From positions 1 through 64,000 of the forward strand of contig CALXRU010000005.1 of assembly GCA_944390935.1 (NCBI GenBank): DNA of 64,000 bases, given 5' to 3'. This stretch comes from Acidaminococcaceae bacterium (GTDB lineage: Bacteria > Bacillota > Negativicutes > Acidaminococcales > Acidaminococcaceae). Position 1 is the first letter of the stretch. The number at the start of each line of letters is the position of its first letter. The notes beneath the pieces were generated by a model, which worked only from the letters and a program-made list of their open reading frames with translations, made no database searches and was not told the DNA's origin. Below, piece after piece: positions 10,408 through 20,202 of the stretch. Position numbers and translations under genes: made by a program.

Positions 10408-10740
10408 ACTTTCAGCGTCTTTGTTTTTCTGTTCCGCGCCGTTTTCCTTGTCATCAACAATAAACAGCGGCACTTCGTCCTTGCCGACCATGTTATGGTC
10501 CTCGCGCGCCAGTTTTTCAATGTACTTCAAATCATCAAGGCGTTTCTTCTCGGCTTCCAGCTCAGCCTTGTCCTTTTTTAATTCTTCCACGCGCTGGTTA
10601 GTCGCCTCAAGCTCTTTGTTGACCTGGTAAATCTTATATTCCTGGCGGGCAATGATAATGCCGCAAACCACAATGACAAAAAGGCAGAACCACATAAAAT
10701 CACGCCTGCTTCTTTTTTTCCTGACGGTACGCTGCGGCAT
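10396..10740 (-). CDS. divIC: Septum formation initiator (DivIC/FtsL family)
   Basis: Bitopic division protein of 114 residues: a short basic cytoplasmic N-terminus (RKKRSRRD), one transmembrane helix at about residues 15-32 and an outer coiled coil (about 40-78, KELEATNQRVEELKKDKAELEAEKK split over heptads), then the YIEKLAREDHNMVGKDEVPL motif typical of DivIC. It acts with FtsL and DivIB at the septum. AGGAGG precedes the ATG. Position downstream of hup and upstream of the S1 gene follows the Clostridia order, minus yabO, yabP and yabQ. Confidence 0.9.
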   Translation of the reverse strand: MPQRTVRKKRSRRDFMWFCLFVIVVCGIIIARQEYKIYQVNKELEATNQRVEELKKDKAELEAEKKRLDDLKYIEKLAREDHNMVGKDEVPLFIVDDKENGAEQKNKDAESKNR

Positions 10741-10767
10741 AGGATACCTCCTGAACTACACCATAGT

Positions 10768-10798
10768 AAAATACCGGGCTAAAGCAGCCCGGCATTTT
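10768..10798 (-). terminator. Terminator of hup
   Basis: Stem AAAATGCCGGGCT / AGCCCGGTATTTT (one G-U pair on the RNA) with a five-base loop, 16 bases after the hup stop. Confidence 0.85.
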
Positions 10799-10813
10799 AT
10801 CGCTTTTAAATTA

Positions 10814-11092
10814 TTATTTTTTGTTAACCATTTCTTTAAAAGCTTTACCAGCTTTGAAAGCCGGTACGGTAGCAGCAGCAATTTTGATAGCTTTGCCGGT
10901 CTGCGGGTTTTTGCCGGTACGTGCGTTGCGTTTACGAGCTTCAAAAGTGCCAAAGCCGATGAGCTGTACTTTTTCTTTTTTAGCAACTACTTCTTTCACG
11001 GTTTCAACTACTGCAGCCAATGCTTTTTCAGCATCTTTTTTGGTTAAGCCGGTTTTTTCTGCTACTGCAGCAACGAGTTCAGTTTTGTTCAC
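10814..11092 (-). CDS. hup: DNA-binding protein HU
   Basis: Histone-like nucleoid protein, 92 residues. It has the helical dimerisation part ([25 protein letters not shown] split here) and the beta-arm signature [22 protein letters not shown]. The start codon is GTG at 11092, placed seven bases after AAGGGGG. It sits between mazG and divIC, as in many Clostridia. Confidence 0.97.
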   Translation of the reverse strand: MNKTELVAAVAEKTGLTKKDAEKALAAVVETVKEVVAKKEKVQLIGFGTFEARKRNARTGKNPQTGKAIKIAAATVPAFKAGKAFKEMVNKK

Positions 11093-11124
11093 AAGAAATC
11101 CCCCTTAAAGGTGTTATATTTAGT

Positions 11125-11151
11125 CTACACCGGGTTTAAATCCGGATGTAG
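11125..11151 (-). other. Hairpin in the mazG-hup gap
   Basis: Inverted repeat CTACA.CCGG / CCGG.TGTAG with one bulged base, about 35 bases before the hup start on the minus strand. It has no U-tract. It could be a leader structure of hup or a weak processing site; no clear promoter was found with it. Confidence 0.35.
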
Positions 11152-11212
11152 CTATTTATGTAAGTCCTATTTCGCCGTAAAGCCTGATAATCCTGCTATT
11201 AATATCATAATT

Positions 11213-12676
11213 TTAATTTTTTTCACAACTCTGCTCAATTTCCTTGGCTTCGTTCCAGAAATTATCCAGTTCTTCCAGCGTAAAATCATGCCAGTCCCTG
11301 CCGGATTTTTCCACGCATTCTTCCACATGGCCGAAGCGTTTTACAAAACGGTTGTTAGCCATATTCAGCGCCGTTTCGGGCTCCATCCCGATGTGTTTGG
11401 CATACGCCGCTATTGAAAACAGCAAATCGCCAAGTTCATGTTCCTGTTCTTCCGGCGTGCCGTTTGCCACGGCTTCTTTAAGTTCGGCCAGTTCTTCGGT
11501 GATTTTGTTCCACACGCCTTCATTATCCGGCCAGTCAAACCCTGCCTTGGCGGCTTTGGAATTTAATTTGTACGCTCTCATCAATGCGGGCTGCCCTTTG
11601 GTAACGCCGTCCAGCACATGCTTGCGCTCTGTTTTTTCCGTCTGCTTGATAGCGTCCCAGTTCTGCAAAACCTCGTCGCTGCTGCCGACTTCAATCGTAC
11701 CGTACACATGCGGATGGCGGCGGATAAGTTTTTCAACGATTTCATCGACAACATCCTGCATGGTAAATGCACCAGCTTCTTCCGCCAGACGCGCATGGAA
11801 AACAACCTGCAAAAGCACGTCGCCCAGTTCTTCCTTCATGTTCTCGTAATCCATGTTATCGATGGCTTCCAAAAGCTCGTAAACTTCTTCTATCAGGCTT
11901 TTGCGGATGCTGGCGTGGGTCTGCTCCATATCCCACGGGCAGCCGCCGGGCGAGCGCAGCGTTGCCATAACGTCGGTTAAGGGCTGCACGTCCATCACGG
12001 ATACCTGTTCCTGCGCCGGTACAAACACGCTGGTCAGATGGTCGATGTTTTCCTGCCTGTCCAGTTCATACAACGGCACTGTACGGCATTCTTCATCCGG
12101 CAGGCCGAGATTGCGCAAAAACCACACCGGCGTTTCGTCATCCAGCACATACATCAGCGCCAGCTTAACGTCGGACGCGACAAATTTGCTGTACACCTGC
12201 GTAATCATCAGCGGGTATTTACCGGCATCGGCCAGCGCTTCAAAATCGCTGCTGTCGATAATCCTCAAACCGGCAATCGGGTCAATGCCAAGTTCCACAT
12301 ACGCCAAATCCAAAAAGCTCATGGAAGGCAGAATTTTTAACGCCACATTATTGGCTGCGGCGCGCTCACGCAGAAGCACCACGGTACGCTCCGCCACCAG
12401 CGGGCTGCCCGGAACGGCGTAAACAACGTCCTGCGTCTGGGCTTTTTCCAGAACAAATTTAACTATGCTGTCATACACGTCCTCAAACGACGCGCCTTCT
12501 TCGTAAAAATTATCGCAGGCAATAAAGTTGACGTTTTCCTCCGTCAGCCTTGCCACGCTGGGATGCACCGCCGTGCGCAGAATTACGCACTCGCCGTTTT
12601 TTAAAACCTCCATGGTTTCCACCGAAAGCTGGCCGGCGCTGCCGGGGCCAAGGCCAGCCACTGTAATTTTCTGCAT
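11213..12676 (-). CDS. mazG: Nucleoside triphosphate pyrophosphohydrolase MazG with N-terminal tetrapyrrole-methylase-like domain (YabN type)
   Basis: House-cleaning NTP pyrophosphatase. Residues 1-210 are an SAM-dependent tetrapyrrole methylase-like domain (VAGLGPGSAGQLSVETME, AVPGSPLVAERTV). Residues 230-480 hold two MazG units, with the metal-binding EELGDVLLQVVFHARLAEE in the first and EELAELKEA with HELGDLLFSIAAYAKHIG in the second. At 487 residues it matches Bacillus YabN. GGAGGTGA precedes the ATG. Four bases separate it from the SpoVB-like gene upstream. Confidence 0.95.
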   Translation of the reverse strand: MQKITVAGLGPGSAGQLSVETMEVLKNGECVILRTAVHPSVARLTEENVNFIACDNFYEEGASFEDVYDSIVKFVLEKAQTQDVVYAVPGSPLVAERTVVLLRERAAANNVALKILPSMSFLDLAYVELGIDPIAGLRIIDSSDFEALADAGKYPLMITQVYSKFVASDVKLALMYVLDDETPVWFLRNLGLPDEECRTVPLYELDRQENIDHLTSVFVPAQEQVSVMDVQPLTDVMATLRSPGGCPWDMEQTHASIRKSLIEEVYELLEAIDNMDYENMKEELGDVLLQVVFHARLAEEAGAFTMQDVVDEIVEKLIRRHPHVYGTIEVGSSDEVLQNWDAIKQTEKTERKHVLDGVTKGQPALMRAYKLNSKAAKAGFDWPDNEGVWNKITEELAELKEAVANGTPEEQEHELGDLLFSIAAYAKHIGMEPETALNMANNRFVKRFGHVEECVEKSGRDWHDFTLEELDNFWNEAKEIEQSCEKN

Positions 12677-12680
12677 CTCG

Positions 12681-14240
12681 TCACCTCCGCTTTATTTTAG
12701 AACCGATGAACGGTATTTTTTCCAAATCATCTTTGCTGACTGCTTTAAGCGCAAACAGCAGCGCAGCATACACAACTATCGCCGCTAAAATTGTGGCAAT
12801 GGTTGCTACCGTGTTGCCGAATGCGGCGTTGGCAAAACCGTAAACAAGGCTTGCGCAGCCTGCCATTAACAGCGAAGCCGCTAACAGCTTGCCAAGCACT
12901 TTTACATCAAAAGTAATGCCGTTGCGCAGCAAAAAGAATATATTAAGCGTTGCCGCCAAACCAAAATTGATGTTGGAAGCCCACGCCGCACCGACGATGT
13001 TCAGCGGCGTAACTGTCATCAACATTACAGCGCCGATTTTTACCACAGCGCTCAGCAGCATATTCCACATCGGGATGGCTGTTTTGCCAATGCCCTGTAA
13101 CATACCAGTAGTTACCTGATGAATACCCAGCAGGCATGCGGAAGGCGCCAAATGGCGGATAGCGTCACCAGCCTGCGGCGCGTTATAAATCATCTGCGCT
13201 ATCGGCGTTGCCAGCACCCATAATCCGGCTGCGGCCGGTAAAGTTATCAGGCAGCAAATATTCATCGCCGTGCGCGATTTTTTGGTGATTGTTTGCGTGT
13301 CGCCAAGCGTATGCGCTTCCGATATGGCAGGTACAATGCCCGCCGCCAGCGACAGCGTTACAATGGTCGCCATCATCACAAGCGGCATGCCCATGCCTGT
13401 TAAGTAACCAAACAACGTCGTTGCTTCTTCAATAGCGTAACCGCTGGCATACAGGCAGTTTGGCACCAGCAGCATATCGATACTGCTTGTTACAGGCACC
13501 ATAATGTTTGCGCACGATACCGGCAGTGCTAATAACGCCAGCCTTTTGGCAACGGCGCCGACCGATTCAACCTCCTGCTGAACTAACTGCGGCTGCGCAT
13601 GGAAGTTTTTACGCAAGCGCCGGTAGAAAAAGCTGAGCACAATCAGCCCTGTCACAGCACCTGGCACAGCGCCGAAGGCTGCACCTGCCGCCGCATATTC
13701 CAAACCGTAAGGCAAAAGGAAATACGCCAGCGCAATCATCGTCACCACGCGCGTAAACTGCTCCAAAATCTGCGATACGGCAGGCGGCTCCATCATCTGG
13801 TAGCCCTGAAAATATCCGCGGAAGCTGGCAAGAATAGTTGAGAAAAACACCGCCGGCGTTAAGGCAACCAGCCCGTAATAAGCACGCGGGTCACGCACAA
13901 AGCCGCTTTCTACCAGCCAGCCTGCGCCAAAATATAACAGCGCGGCAAAGCAAATGCCGGTTACTACCATCAGCCCCAGCGAAATTTTAAACACTTTTTC
14001 CGCCGCTTTAAACTGCCCTTTGGCAACCTTTTCGGAGACAATGATGGAAATGGCAATAGGTATGCCAGCCGACGAAACGGAGAGCATCAGCAAAAAGACG
14101 GGATACGCCATCTGGTACAGGCCGATGCCTTCGCCGCCCAAAAAGCGCGATAACAATATACGGTTGACGGAGCCCAGAATTTTAACCATCAAACCCGCCA
14201 TGGTTAAAATCATCGCGCCGCGCAAAAATTTATCCGCCAT
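12681..14240 (-). CDS. SpoVB/MurJ-like polysaccharide flippase (MOP superfamily)
   Basis: Polytopic membrane protein of 519 residues with about 14 predicted hydrophobic segments and the family N-terminus (KFLRGAMILTMAGLMVKILG). It is likely to flip lipid-linked oligosaccharide or lipid II, as its relatives SpoVB and YabM do. It sits between mfd and mazG like yabM in Bacillus subtilis. The exact substrate cannot be read from sequence. Confidence 0.88.
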   Translation of the reverse strand: MADKFLRGAMILTMAGLMVKILGSVNRILLSRFLGGEGIGLYQMAYPVFLLMLSVSSAGIPIAISIIVSEKVAKGQFKAAEKVFKISLGLMVVTGICFAALLYFGAGWLVESGFVRDPRAYYGLVALTPAVFFSTILASFRGYFQGYQMMEPPAVSQILEQFTRVVTMIALAYFLLPYGLEYAAAGAAFGAVPGAVTGLIVLSFFYRRLRKNFHAQPQLVQQEVESVGAVAKRLALLALPVSCANIMVPVTSSIDMLLVPNCLYASGYAIEEATTLFGYLTGMGMPLVMMATIVTLSLAAGIVPAISEAHTLGDTQTITKKSRTAMNICCLITLPAAAGLWVLATPIAQMIYNAPQAGDAIRHLAPSACLLGIHQVTTGMLQGIGKTAIPMWNMLLSAVVKIGAVMLMTVTPLNIVGAAWASNINFGLAATLNIFFLLRNGITFDVKVLGKLLAASLLMAGCASLVYGFANAAFGNTVATIATILAAIVVYAALLFALKAVSKDDLEKIPFIGSKIKRR

Positions 14241-14263
14241 TTACTGATGCCTCCTTTCCAAAA

Positions 14264-17200
14264 TTATTTTTTGCCCGCCAAAAGCGGCAGGTTCTTTTCA
14301 AGCCACGGCAAAGGCTCTGTTTTTAACACGTTAAGCCTTACCAACAGCTGCGGCTGCGCGCCTGTTTTTAATTGCAGGGCGTTGCGGCTGCCGTTTAACA
14401 TTTTAAGCAGCACGTCCGTATCCAGTACGGCGTTTTCCGCAAAGCTCAGGCGCATTTCATTGCCGCGCGTGCTGATGCCCAGAATGCGCATTTTGCGGCA
14501 CAAACCTCGCACCGCCGCCACGCGCCATAAGTTGACGATTTCTTCCGGCGGCTCGCCGAAGCGGTCGGTAATTTCGTCCAGCAAATCGTCCTTATCGTTA
14601 TAATCAAGCTCCGCAAAACGGCGGTACAGCTCCAGTTTATAACGCGGGTCGCTGATATAAGTGTCCGGTATGTAACCGTCCACGTTAATTTCCACAATCG
14701 GGTCGGGTTCGGGCGCGCCTTTTTCCGCGCCGTCCTTCAGGCGTTTAATCGTGCTTTCCAGCATCTCGCAGTAAGCTGCAAAACCAATGCCCGCAATATG
14801 CCCGTGCTGCTGTGCGCCCAGTAAATTACCCGCGCCGCGGATTTCCAAATCGCGCATGGCAATTTTAAAGCCTGCGCCCAGCTCCGTAAAATCGCGGATG
14901 GCCTGCAAGCGCTTTTCGGCAATTTCGCTGAGCTGTTTGTTGCGTCGGTAAACAAAGTAAGCATACGCCAGACGCGCCGAGCGACCTACCCTGCCGCGCA
15001 TCTGGTACAGCTGCGACAGCCCGAAGTTTTCCGCGCCGTCGATAATAATCGTGTTAGCCAGCGGCACGTCAAGCCCGTTTTCTATAATCGTCGTCGAAAG
15101 CAGCAAATCGCAGTTGCCTTCGTAAAAATCAATCATCGCATCTTCCAGCATTTCCTCGCTCATGCGCCCATGCGCCACGCGGATGCTGATACCCGGCACC
15201 AGCTTGCGTATTTCTTCCGCAATGCGTTCCAGCCCGGTAATGCGGTTATGCACATAGTAAATTCTGCCGCCGCGCCGCAGTTCGCGTTCCAGCGCTTCCT
15301 TGATCATGCCGCTGTCGTATTCGGCAACGTAGGTTTCAACCGGCAACCTGTCCTCCGGCGGCGATTCAATTACGCTCATATCACGCCCGTTGACCAGCGC
15401 CAGATGCAGCGTGCGCGGTATCGGTGTTGCGGAAAGGCACAGAACGTCGATGCCGGTTTTCCACTTTTTGATTTTTTCCTTCTGCGCCACGCCGAAGCGT
15501 TGTTCCTCGTCGATAATAAGCAGCCCCAAATCGCGGAACACCACGTCGGACTGCAATAAACGGTGCGTACCGATTAAAACATCGACATTGCCTTCTTCCA
15601 GCGCGGATAAAATACGCTTCTGCTCCTTACCGGAAGTAAAGCGGCTGATACATTCCACCCTGATACCGAAAGGTTCCATCCTGTCGCGGAAGGTCATAAA
15701 ATGCTGCTGCGCCAGTACCGTCGTCGGCACTAACAGCGCCACCTGCTTGCTGTCCATCACGGCTTTAAACGCCGCGCGGATGGCAACTTCCGTTTTGCCG
15801 TAGCCAACGTCGCCGCAAAGCAGCCTGTCCATCGGCACCGGCTTTTCCATATCGGCTTTAATCTCGGCAATCGCCTTTAACTGGTCCGGCGTTTCCTCAT
15901 AAGGGAACTTCTCCTCAAACTCCTTCTGCCATTCGGTATCAGGCGCAAAGGCGTGCCCCGGCACGATTTTACGCTGCGCGTAAAGGCGCAGAAGTTCTTC
16001 TGCCAGAATCGTAATCGCGGCCTGCGCGCGTTTTTGCGTGCGGCTCCAGTCGCTGCCGCCCATTTTGCTTAAACGCGGCGCCTGCCCTTCGTTGCCGATG
16101 TATTTATGCAGCATGCCGACCTGTTCGACCGGCACGTAAAGTTTATCGTCGCCGGCGTACTGCAAAAGCAGATAATCGCGGTGCCTGCCGTCAACCTCCA
16201 CATTTTCCACGCCGATATAGCGGCCAATGCCGTGTACGGAATGAACAACGTAGTCCCCAGCTTTGATTTCAGAAAAATATTGCAGCTGCGCGCCTTTGTT
16301 TTTGCTGTGCAGGCGGCGCTTTTTCTGCATGCCGAAGATATCGCTTTCGGTTAACAGCAGCCAGTTTTCGTTCCAGAAGCGGAAGCCTGCCGTCAGCTCG
16401 CCGCTGATAACGCTGACGCTGCCCGGGCGCAGCATCGGCTCTGTATTGACAAATTCCGCCGCAATGCCCTTGCCTGTCAGCGTATCGGCAATGCCGCGCG
16501 CTTTAATGGCGCTGCTCATCATAATTACCGGCGTTATGCCGTCAGCCAGCCAGCCGCGCAAATCCGTCGCCAGAAGTTCCGTATTGCGGTTATAGGGCGC
16601 GACGGAACGCACAGGCATGTTAATCTGCTCATAGCTGCCCAGATAATTATGCTGCAATGCTGCCAGCGCCACTGCCTTAACGCCTTCGCAGGCCTGCGCC
16701 AGCTCGTCCACCGTCCATAAATCATCGGCGTAAGCCTTGTTTTCGTTATAAATTTTTTCCGCCAAATCCCACAAATGCGAAGGCTCGTCCACAAACAACA
16801 GCGTGTTTGCACCGGCGTAATCAAAAACAGAAGCGTTAAAACCGTCCTGCGCCGGTTCTTCCAGCGGCACAATTTTTACCTGCTCCAGATTTTCCACGCT
16901 GCGCTGATTTTCCAGGCTGAAACTGCGGATCGCGTCAATCGTATCGTCAAACCATTCTATGCGCAGCGGCAGTTTGCTGTTGATGGGGAAAATATCCAGA
17001 ATATCTCCGCGCACGCAAAACTGACCGATAGCGTCAACCTGCTGCGTGCGTTCATAACCAAACTCGGCAAAGCGTGCAATTAGCGACTGCTGGTCAACAA
17101 CCTCGCCGCAGTTAATCTCCACGCTGTCAGTAACGGCTTTTTTATCCGGCAGTTTCTGCAAAAGCGCTTCTGCCGTTACGAAAACAATGCCGCGTTCCTC

Positions 17201-17539
17201 GCCGCGCAAAAAGCGCAGCGCACCAACACGTTCCGCCTGCACCTCGCGGCTTTTGGCATCCGCCTGTACGCGCGGCAAATCAGCCGGGTATAGTTCATAC
17301 ATCGGCAAATTGGGGTAAAACCAGTTCAGGCTGCGGCGGTATTCACGTATTTCATCGCGCCCGCTTACAAGAAACGCCAAAGAGCCCTGTTCAGAAAAAA
17401 TCCTGTCCAGAGCTGCAATGATAACCGTTTTAACCGGGCCGCTGACGCCGTTAAGGCTGACGCCGCCCGTTTTTAATGCTTCTGCCGTGCGCCGCACCTC
17501 GCTGATGGCGGCTGCATTATCAAGCAATAAATTTTTCAT
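14264..17539 (-). CDS. mfd: Transcription-repair coupling factor Mfd
   Basis: Removes RNA polymerase stalled at DNA lesions and recruits UvrA. Order: UvrB-like N-terminal module, RNA-polymerase interaction domain (about residues 440-520, DYVVHSVHGIGRYIGVE), superfamily 2 helicase with Walker A GDVGYGKTEVA and the DEEQ box (LLIIDEEQRFGV), QMRGRVGRS motif VI, and the C-terminal TRCF domain. About 1091 residues. The ATG at 17539 follows a weak CGGGA six bases away; a TTG two codons earlier is possible. MATE-type flippase and mazG follow closely. Confidence 0.97.
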   Translation of the reverse strand: MKNLLLDNAAAISEVRRTAEALKTGGVSLNGVSGPVKTVIIAALDRIFSEQGSLAFLVSGRDEIREYRRSLNWFYPNLPMYELYPADLPRVQADAKSREVQAERVGALRFLRGEERGIVFVTAEALLQKLPDKKAVTDSVEINCGEVVDQQSLIARFAEFGYERTQQVDAIGQFCVRGDILDIFPINSKLPLRIEWFDDTIDAIRSFSLENQRSVENLEQVKIVPLEEPAQDGFNASVFDYAGANTLLFVDEPSHLWDLAEKIYNENKAYADDLWTVDELAQACEGVKAVALAALQHNYLGSYEQINMPVRSVAPYNRNTELLATDLRGWLADGITPVIMMSSAIKARGIADTLTGKGIAAEFVNTEPMLRPGSVSVISGELTAGFRFWNENWLLLTESDIFGMQKKRRLHSKNKGAQLQYFSEIKAGDYVVHSVHGIGRYIGVENVEVDGRHRDYLLLQYAGDDKLYVPVEQVGMLHKYIGNEGQAPRLSKMGGSDWSRTQKRAQAAITILAEELLRLYAQRKIVPGHAFAPDTEWQKEFEEKFPYEETPDQLKAIAEIKADMEKPVPMDRLLCGDVGYGKTEVAIRAAFKAVMDSKQVALLVPTTVLAQQHFMTFRDRMEPFGIRVECISRFTSGKEQKRILSALEEGNVDVLIGTHRLLQSDVVFRDLGLLIIDEEQRFGVAQKEKIKKWKTGIDVLCLSATPIPRTLHLALVNGRDMSVIESPPEDRLPVETYVAEYDSGMIKEALERELRRGGRIYYVHNRITGLERIAEEIRKLVPGISIRVAHGRMSEEMLEDAMIDFYEGNCDLLLSTTIIENGLDVPLANTIIIDGAENFGLSQLYQMRGRVGRSARLAYAYFVYRRNKQLSEIAEKRLQAIRDFTELGAGFKIAMRDLEIRGAGNLLGAQQHGHIAGIGFAAYCEMLESTIKRLKDGAEKGAPEPDPIVEINVDGYIPDTYISDPRYKLELYRRFAELDYNDKDDLLDEITDRFGEPPEEIVNLWRVAAVRGLCRKMRILGISTRGNEMRLSFAENAVLDTDVLLKMLNGSRNALQLKTGAQPQLLVRLNVLKTEPLPWLEKNLPLLAGKK

Positions 17540-17568
17540 AACCAATCCCGTAAATCATTAAAACGAAA

Positions 17569-17597
17569 CAGGGTTTCAGCATTACGCCAAAACCCTG
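17569..17597 (-). terminator. Terminator of glpX
   Basis: An 8-bp stem CAGGGTTT / AAACCCTG, followed on the minus strand by TTTCGTTTTA, lies between glpX and mfd. Confidence 0.75.
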
Positions 17598-17611
17598 CCT
17601 GTTAACTGAAA

Positions 17612-18574
17612 TTAAAGTTTAACTGCAAAATCTTTGCGGTCAAAGCTGTGTACGGCGTCTACAAAACGTACCGTGCCGGTTTTGTAGCGCATGGAAACGG
17701 TATGCGTACGCACGCCGCCGCCAAAGTAACGCAAGCCGTGCAGCAGCTGGCATTCGGTAATAGCCGTGGAAGTAAACATGCAGTCGTCGCCTTTAACCAT
17801 GTCGTCAATGGTCAGCACTTTGTTTACATCGGTAATGCCCATATCGATGCAGCGTTTAACCTGCGCTTCGTCTTCCGGGCACAGGCGTGCCTGCATATCT
17901 CCGCCAAGGCATTTAATTGCTGCGGCTGCCAGTACGCCTTCCGGTGCGCCGCCTTTGCCGATGTACATATGCACGCCGGTACCTTCGATGCCTGCGTTAA
18001 CAATCGGGTTAACGTCGCCGTCGGTGATAAGATGGATGCGTGCGCCTGCGCGGCGGATCTGGTCCATCAAATCATAATGGCGTTCACGGTCTAAAAGTAC
18101 GACAGTCAGGTCGCTTACTTTTCTGTCAAGAGCTTTGGCAACGCGCTCCAGGTTTTCGTTTACCGGTGCGTTGATGTCGATGCAGCCTTTGGCACGCGGG
18201 CCAACGGCAATTTTATCCATATACATATCGGGAGCGTGAAGCAGGCATCCTTTGGGAGCAATAGCAATTACGGCGATAGCGCCCGGCTGGCCTTTGGCAA
18301 CAAGGTTCGTGCCTTCAACAGGGTCAACCGCAATATCAACTTCCGGGCCGCCCGCACCGACATGCTCGCCGATGTACAGCATCGGCGCTTCGTCCATTTC
18401 GCCTTCACCGATTACAACCGTACCGCTGATATTTACCGTATCAAACATTTTTCTCATCGCGTCAACGGCAAGCTGGTCAGCCCCGTTTTTATCACCGCGG
18501 CCAACGCTGCGTCCGCAGGCAATAGCGGCAGCTTCCGTTACACGGACGAACTCCATGGATAATTCTCTGTTCAT
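17612..18574 (-). CDS. glpX: Class II fructose-1,6-bisphosphatase
   Basis: Gluconeogenic phosphatase, 320 residues. It has the metal and substrate motifs VVIGEGEMDEAPMLYIGE, AVDPVEGTNLV and GKGGAPEGVLAAAA, and matches the family length. AAAGGAG stands 11 bases before the ATG. A separate promoter (TTGCAG-17-CATAAT) serves it and the terminator after it isolates it from mfd. Confidence 0.96.
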   Translation of the reverse strand: MNRELSMEFVRVTEAAAIACGRSVGRGDKNGADQLAVDAMRKMFDTVNISGTVVIGEGEMDEAPMLYIGEHVGAGGPEVDIAVDPVEGTNLVAKGQPGAIAVIAIAPKGCLLHAPDMYMDKIAVGPRAKGCIDINAPVNENLERVAKALDRKVSDLTVVLLDRERHYDLMDQIRRAGARIHLITDGDVNPIVNAGIEGTGVHMYIGKGGAPEGVLAAAAIKCLGGDMQARLCPEDEAQVKRCIDMGITDVNKVLTIDDMVKGDDCMFTSTAITECQLLHGLRYFGGGVRTHTVSMRYKTGTVRFVDAVHSFDRKDFAVKL

Positions 18575-18614
18575 TCCTACCCCAACTCCTTTAAAAATTT
18601 TATAATCTATAACA

Positions 18615-18643
18615 ATTATGCCACGTTAATGTGTTTTCTGCAA
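18615..18643 (-). promoter_or_regulatory. Promoter of glpX
   Basis: Minus-strand TTGCAG (18638-18643), 17 bases, CATAAT (18615-18620), about 35 bases before the glpX start. Confidence 0.7.
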
Positions 18644-18663
18644 GAAAAACTATTTTGAGCGCA

Positions 18664-19230
18664 TCAGGAAAATTTAAGCATCAAAAGCTTGAACAAAAAC
18701 TGGAACGGCAGCACCAAAGCGGTGTAAATCAAAAGAAAGCTGAACAAAACCGTCGCCAGCGCGCGCTTAAAATCAATTAAATATACCGATTGCAGCGACC
18801 GCACCAAAAGGTACATCATCCACAGCAAACCTGCAAGTATTGCCGCCCCCAAAAGGAAGATGCCGCTCCATGACATTTTTGTTGCCAACAGCGCCACCGG
18901 CGTCAGCATTAAAAACGGCAGGGTTGTATAGCCCAAAAGGCAGATTAAACCGACCGCGTCGCCAGCCAGCGCACCCATGGTACACAAAATGCCGTGCAGC
19001 AAAAAGCCGTACATGGAAAGGCACACACCGCTGATAACAAGAATAACCGCAATAATGCCAAACCGCACCGTCAGCGGCTGCTCCAGAAACAGCTGGTTGG
19101 TAATAACGCCGCAGAACAGGCCGACGCTCATGGTAAAATACCACAGGCTGCGCCACAGGCACGGCTGTTTAACCAGCATTTCCATACCGTCGCGGGTCGA
19201 AAACAGCACATCAAAAGTTTTGCGCCTCAT
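18664..19230 (-). CDS. Yip1-like small integral membrane protein
   Basis: 188 residues with about five hydrophobic segments after an N-terminal helix (TFDVLFSTRDGMEMLVKQP) that resembles the start of YIP1-family proteins. A recognisable enzyme motif is absent. It follows sppA by six bases, so the two are co-transcribed. Function unknown. Confidence 0.7.
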   Translation of the reverse strand: MRRKTFDVLFSTRDGMEMLVKQPCLWRSLWYFTMSVGLFCGVITNQLFLEQPLTVRFGIIAVILVISGVCLSMYGFLLHGILCTMGALAGDAVGLICLLGYTTLPFLMLTPVALLATKMSWSGIFLLGAAILAGLLWMMYLLVRSLQSVYLIDFKRALATVLFSFLLIYTALVLPFQFLFKLLMLKFS

Positions 19231-19236
19231 AAGGCA

Positions 19237-20178
19237 TCACCTCTCAGCCTGGGGTACGGGCTGCTGCGCTTCAGCCGCAGCGCCGCTTAACGCATTTTCA
19301 AGCTGTCCTAAAATAAATTCCTGCAAGCGTGCTTCAAATAAAAGCTGCCACGGTCTGGCAACAGGCTGCTCTTTAATTTCCGGTATACCGTTTACGCCAA
19401 TAAGTTTACCGGCAGCCTCCAGTGCGTCGTAGTAGTTGCCGATTTCATCAACCAGCCCCAGCTCCTGCGCCTGCTTGCCGGTGTAAACACGCCCGTCGGC
19501 AAGTTCACGCACAACTGCCTGATCCATTTTGCGCCCGTTTGCAACAACGGCAACAAATTCATCATAAAGCTGGTTGACAATGCCTTGCAAAATTTCGCGT
19601 TCCTCCGCCGTCATTTCCCTGTCGGGCGATAAAATATCCTTATGCGGGCCGCTTTTGATTTTACCGGTGTAAACGCCGATTTTTTTATACAAATCCTCCA
19701 CGTTCATATAGGGCATATACACGCCGATACTGCCCGTCAGCGTGGAAGAATTGGCATAGATAACATCGCTGTAAGAAGCAAGCCAGTATGCCGCAGACGA
19801 TGCCTGGTCGCCCATTGAGGTTACAATAGGCTTCTGGGTGGTTTCCTTAAAGCGTTCCAGCTCGCGGCCAACTTCCTCCGCCGCCGTTACGCTGCCACCC
19901 GGCGAATTGATATGCAGCACCAAAGCTTTAACGCTGCTGTCCGCCGCCGCGTCGCGAATCTCCCTCATCAGCTGACCGCTGGTTGCAGCCTGCGTGCCGC
20001 CCAGCAAAGTCTGTTCGACACCCGCGCCGTCCACAATCGCGCCATTAATGTTGATAACGGCAACCCTGTCGCCCACAGCCACCTGCGGTTTGCCGCCGTT
20101 GTTACCGCCCAGCAGCGAAACAACAAAAGATAAAACAGCAATCAGCAAAACTGCGCTGATAAAAATTTTCTTCAGCAT
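19237..20178 (-). CDS. sppA: Signal peptide peptidase SppA
   Basis: Membrane-bound serine protease of family S49 that degrades leftover signal peptides. One N-terminal transmembrane segment (residues 4-23) anchors a ClpP-fold domain. The catalytic serine is probably S128 (GDQASSAAYW, aligned with the usual AASGGYY, the two Gly being Ala here) and the general-base lysine is K180 (KSGPHKD). At 313 residues it is the short, Bacillus-type form. It is downstream of pyrG beyond a terminator. Confidence 0.93.
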   Translation of the reverse strand: MLKKIFISAVLLIAVLSFVVSLLGGNNGGKPQVAVGDRVAVININGAIVDGAGVEQTLLGGTQAATSGQLMREIRDAAADSSVKALVLHINSPGGSVTAAEEVGRELERFKETTQKPIVTSMGDQASSAAYWLASYSDVIYANSSTLTGSIGVYMPYMNVEDLYKKIGVYTGKIKSGPHKDILSPDREMTAEEREILQGIVNQLYDEFVAVVANGRKMDQAVVRELADGRVYTGKQAQELGLVDEIGNYYDALEAAGKLIGVNGIPEIKEQPVARPWQLLFEARLQEFILGQLENALSGAAAEAQQPVPQAER

Positions 20179-20202
20179 CTTTTCATCTCCTTATACGCAA
20201 AA

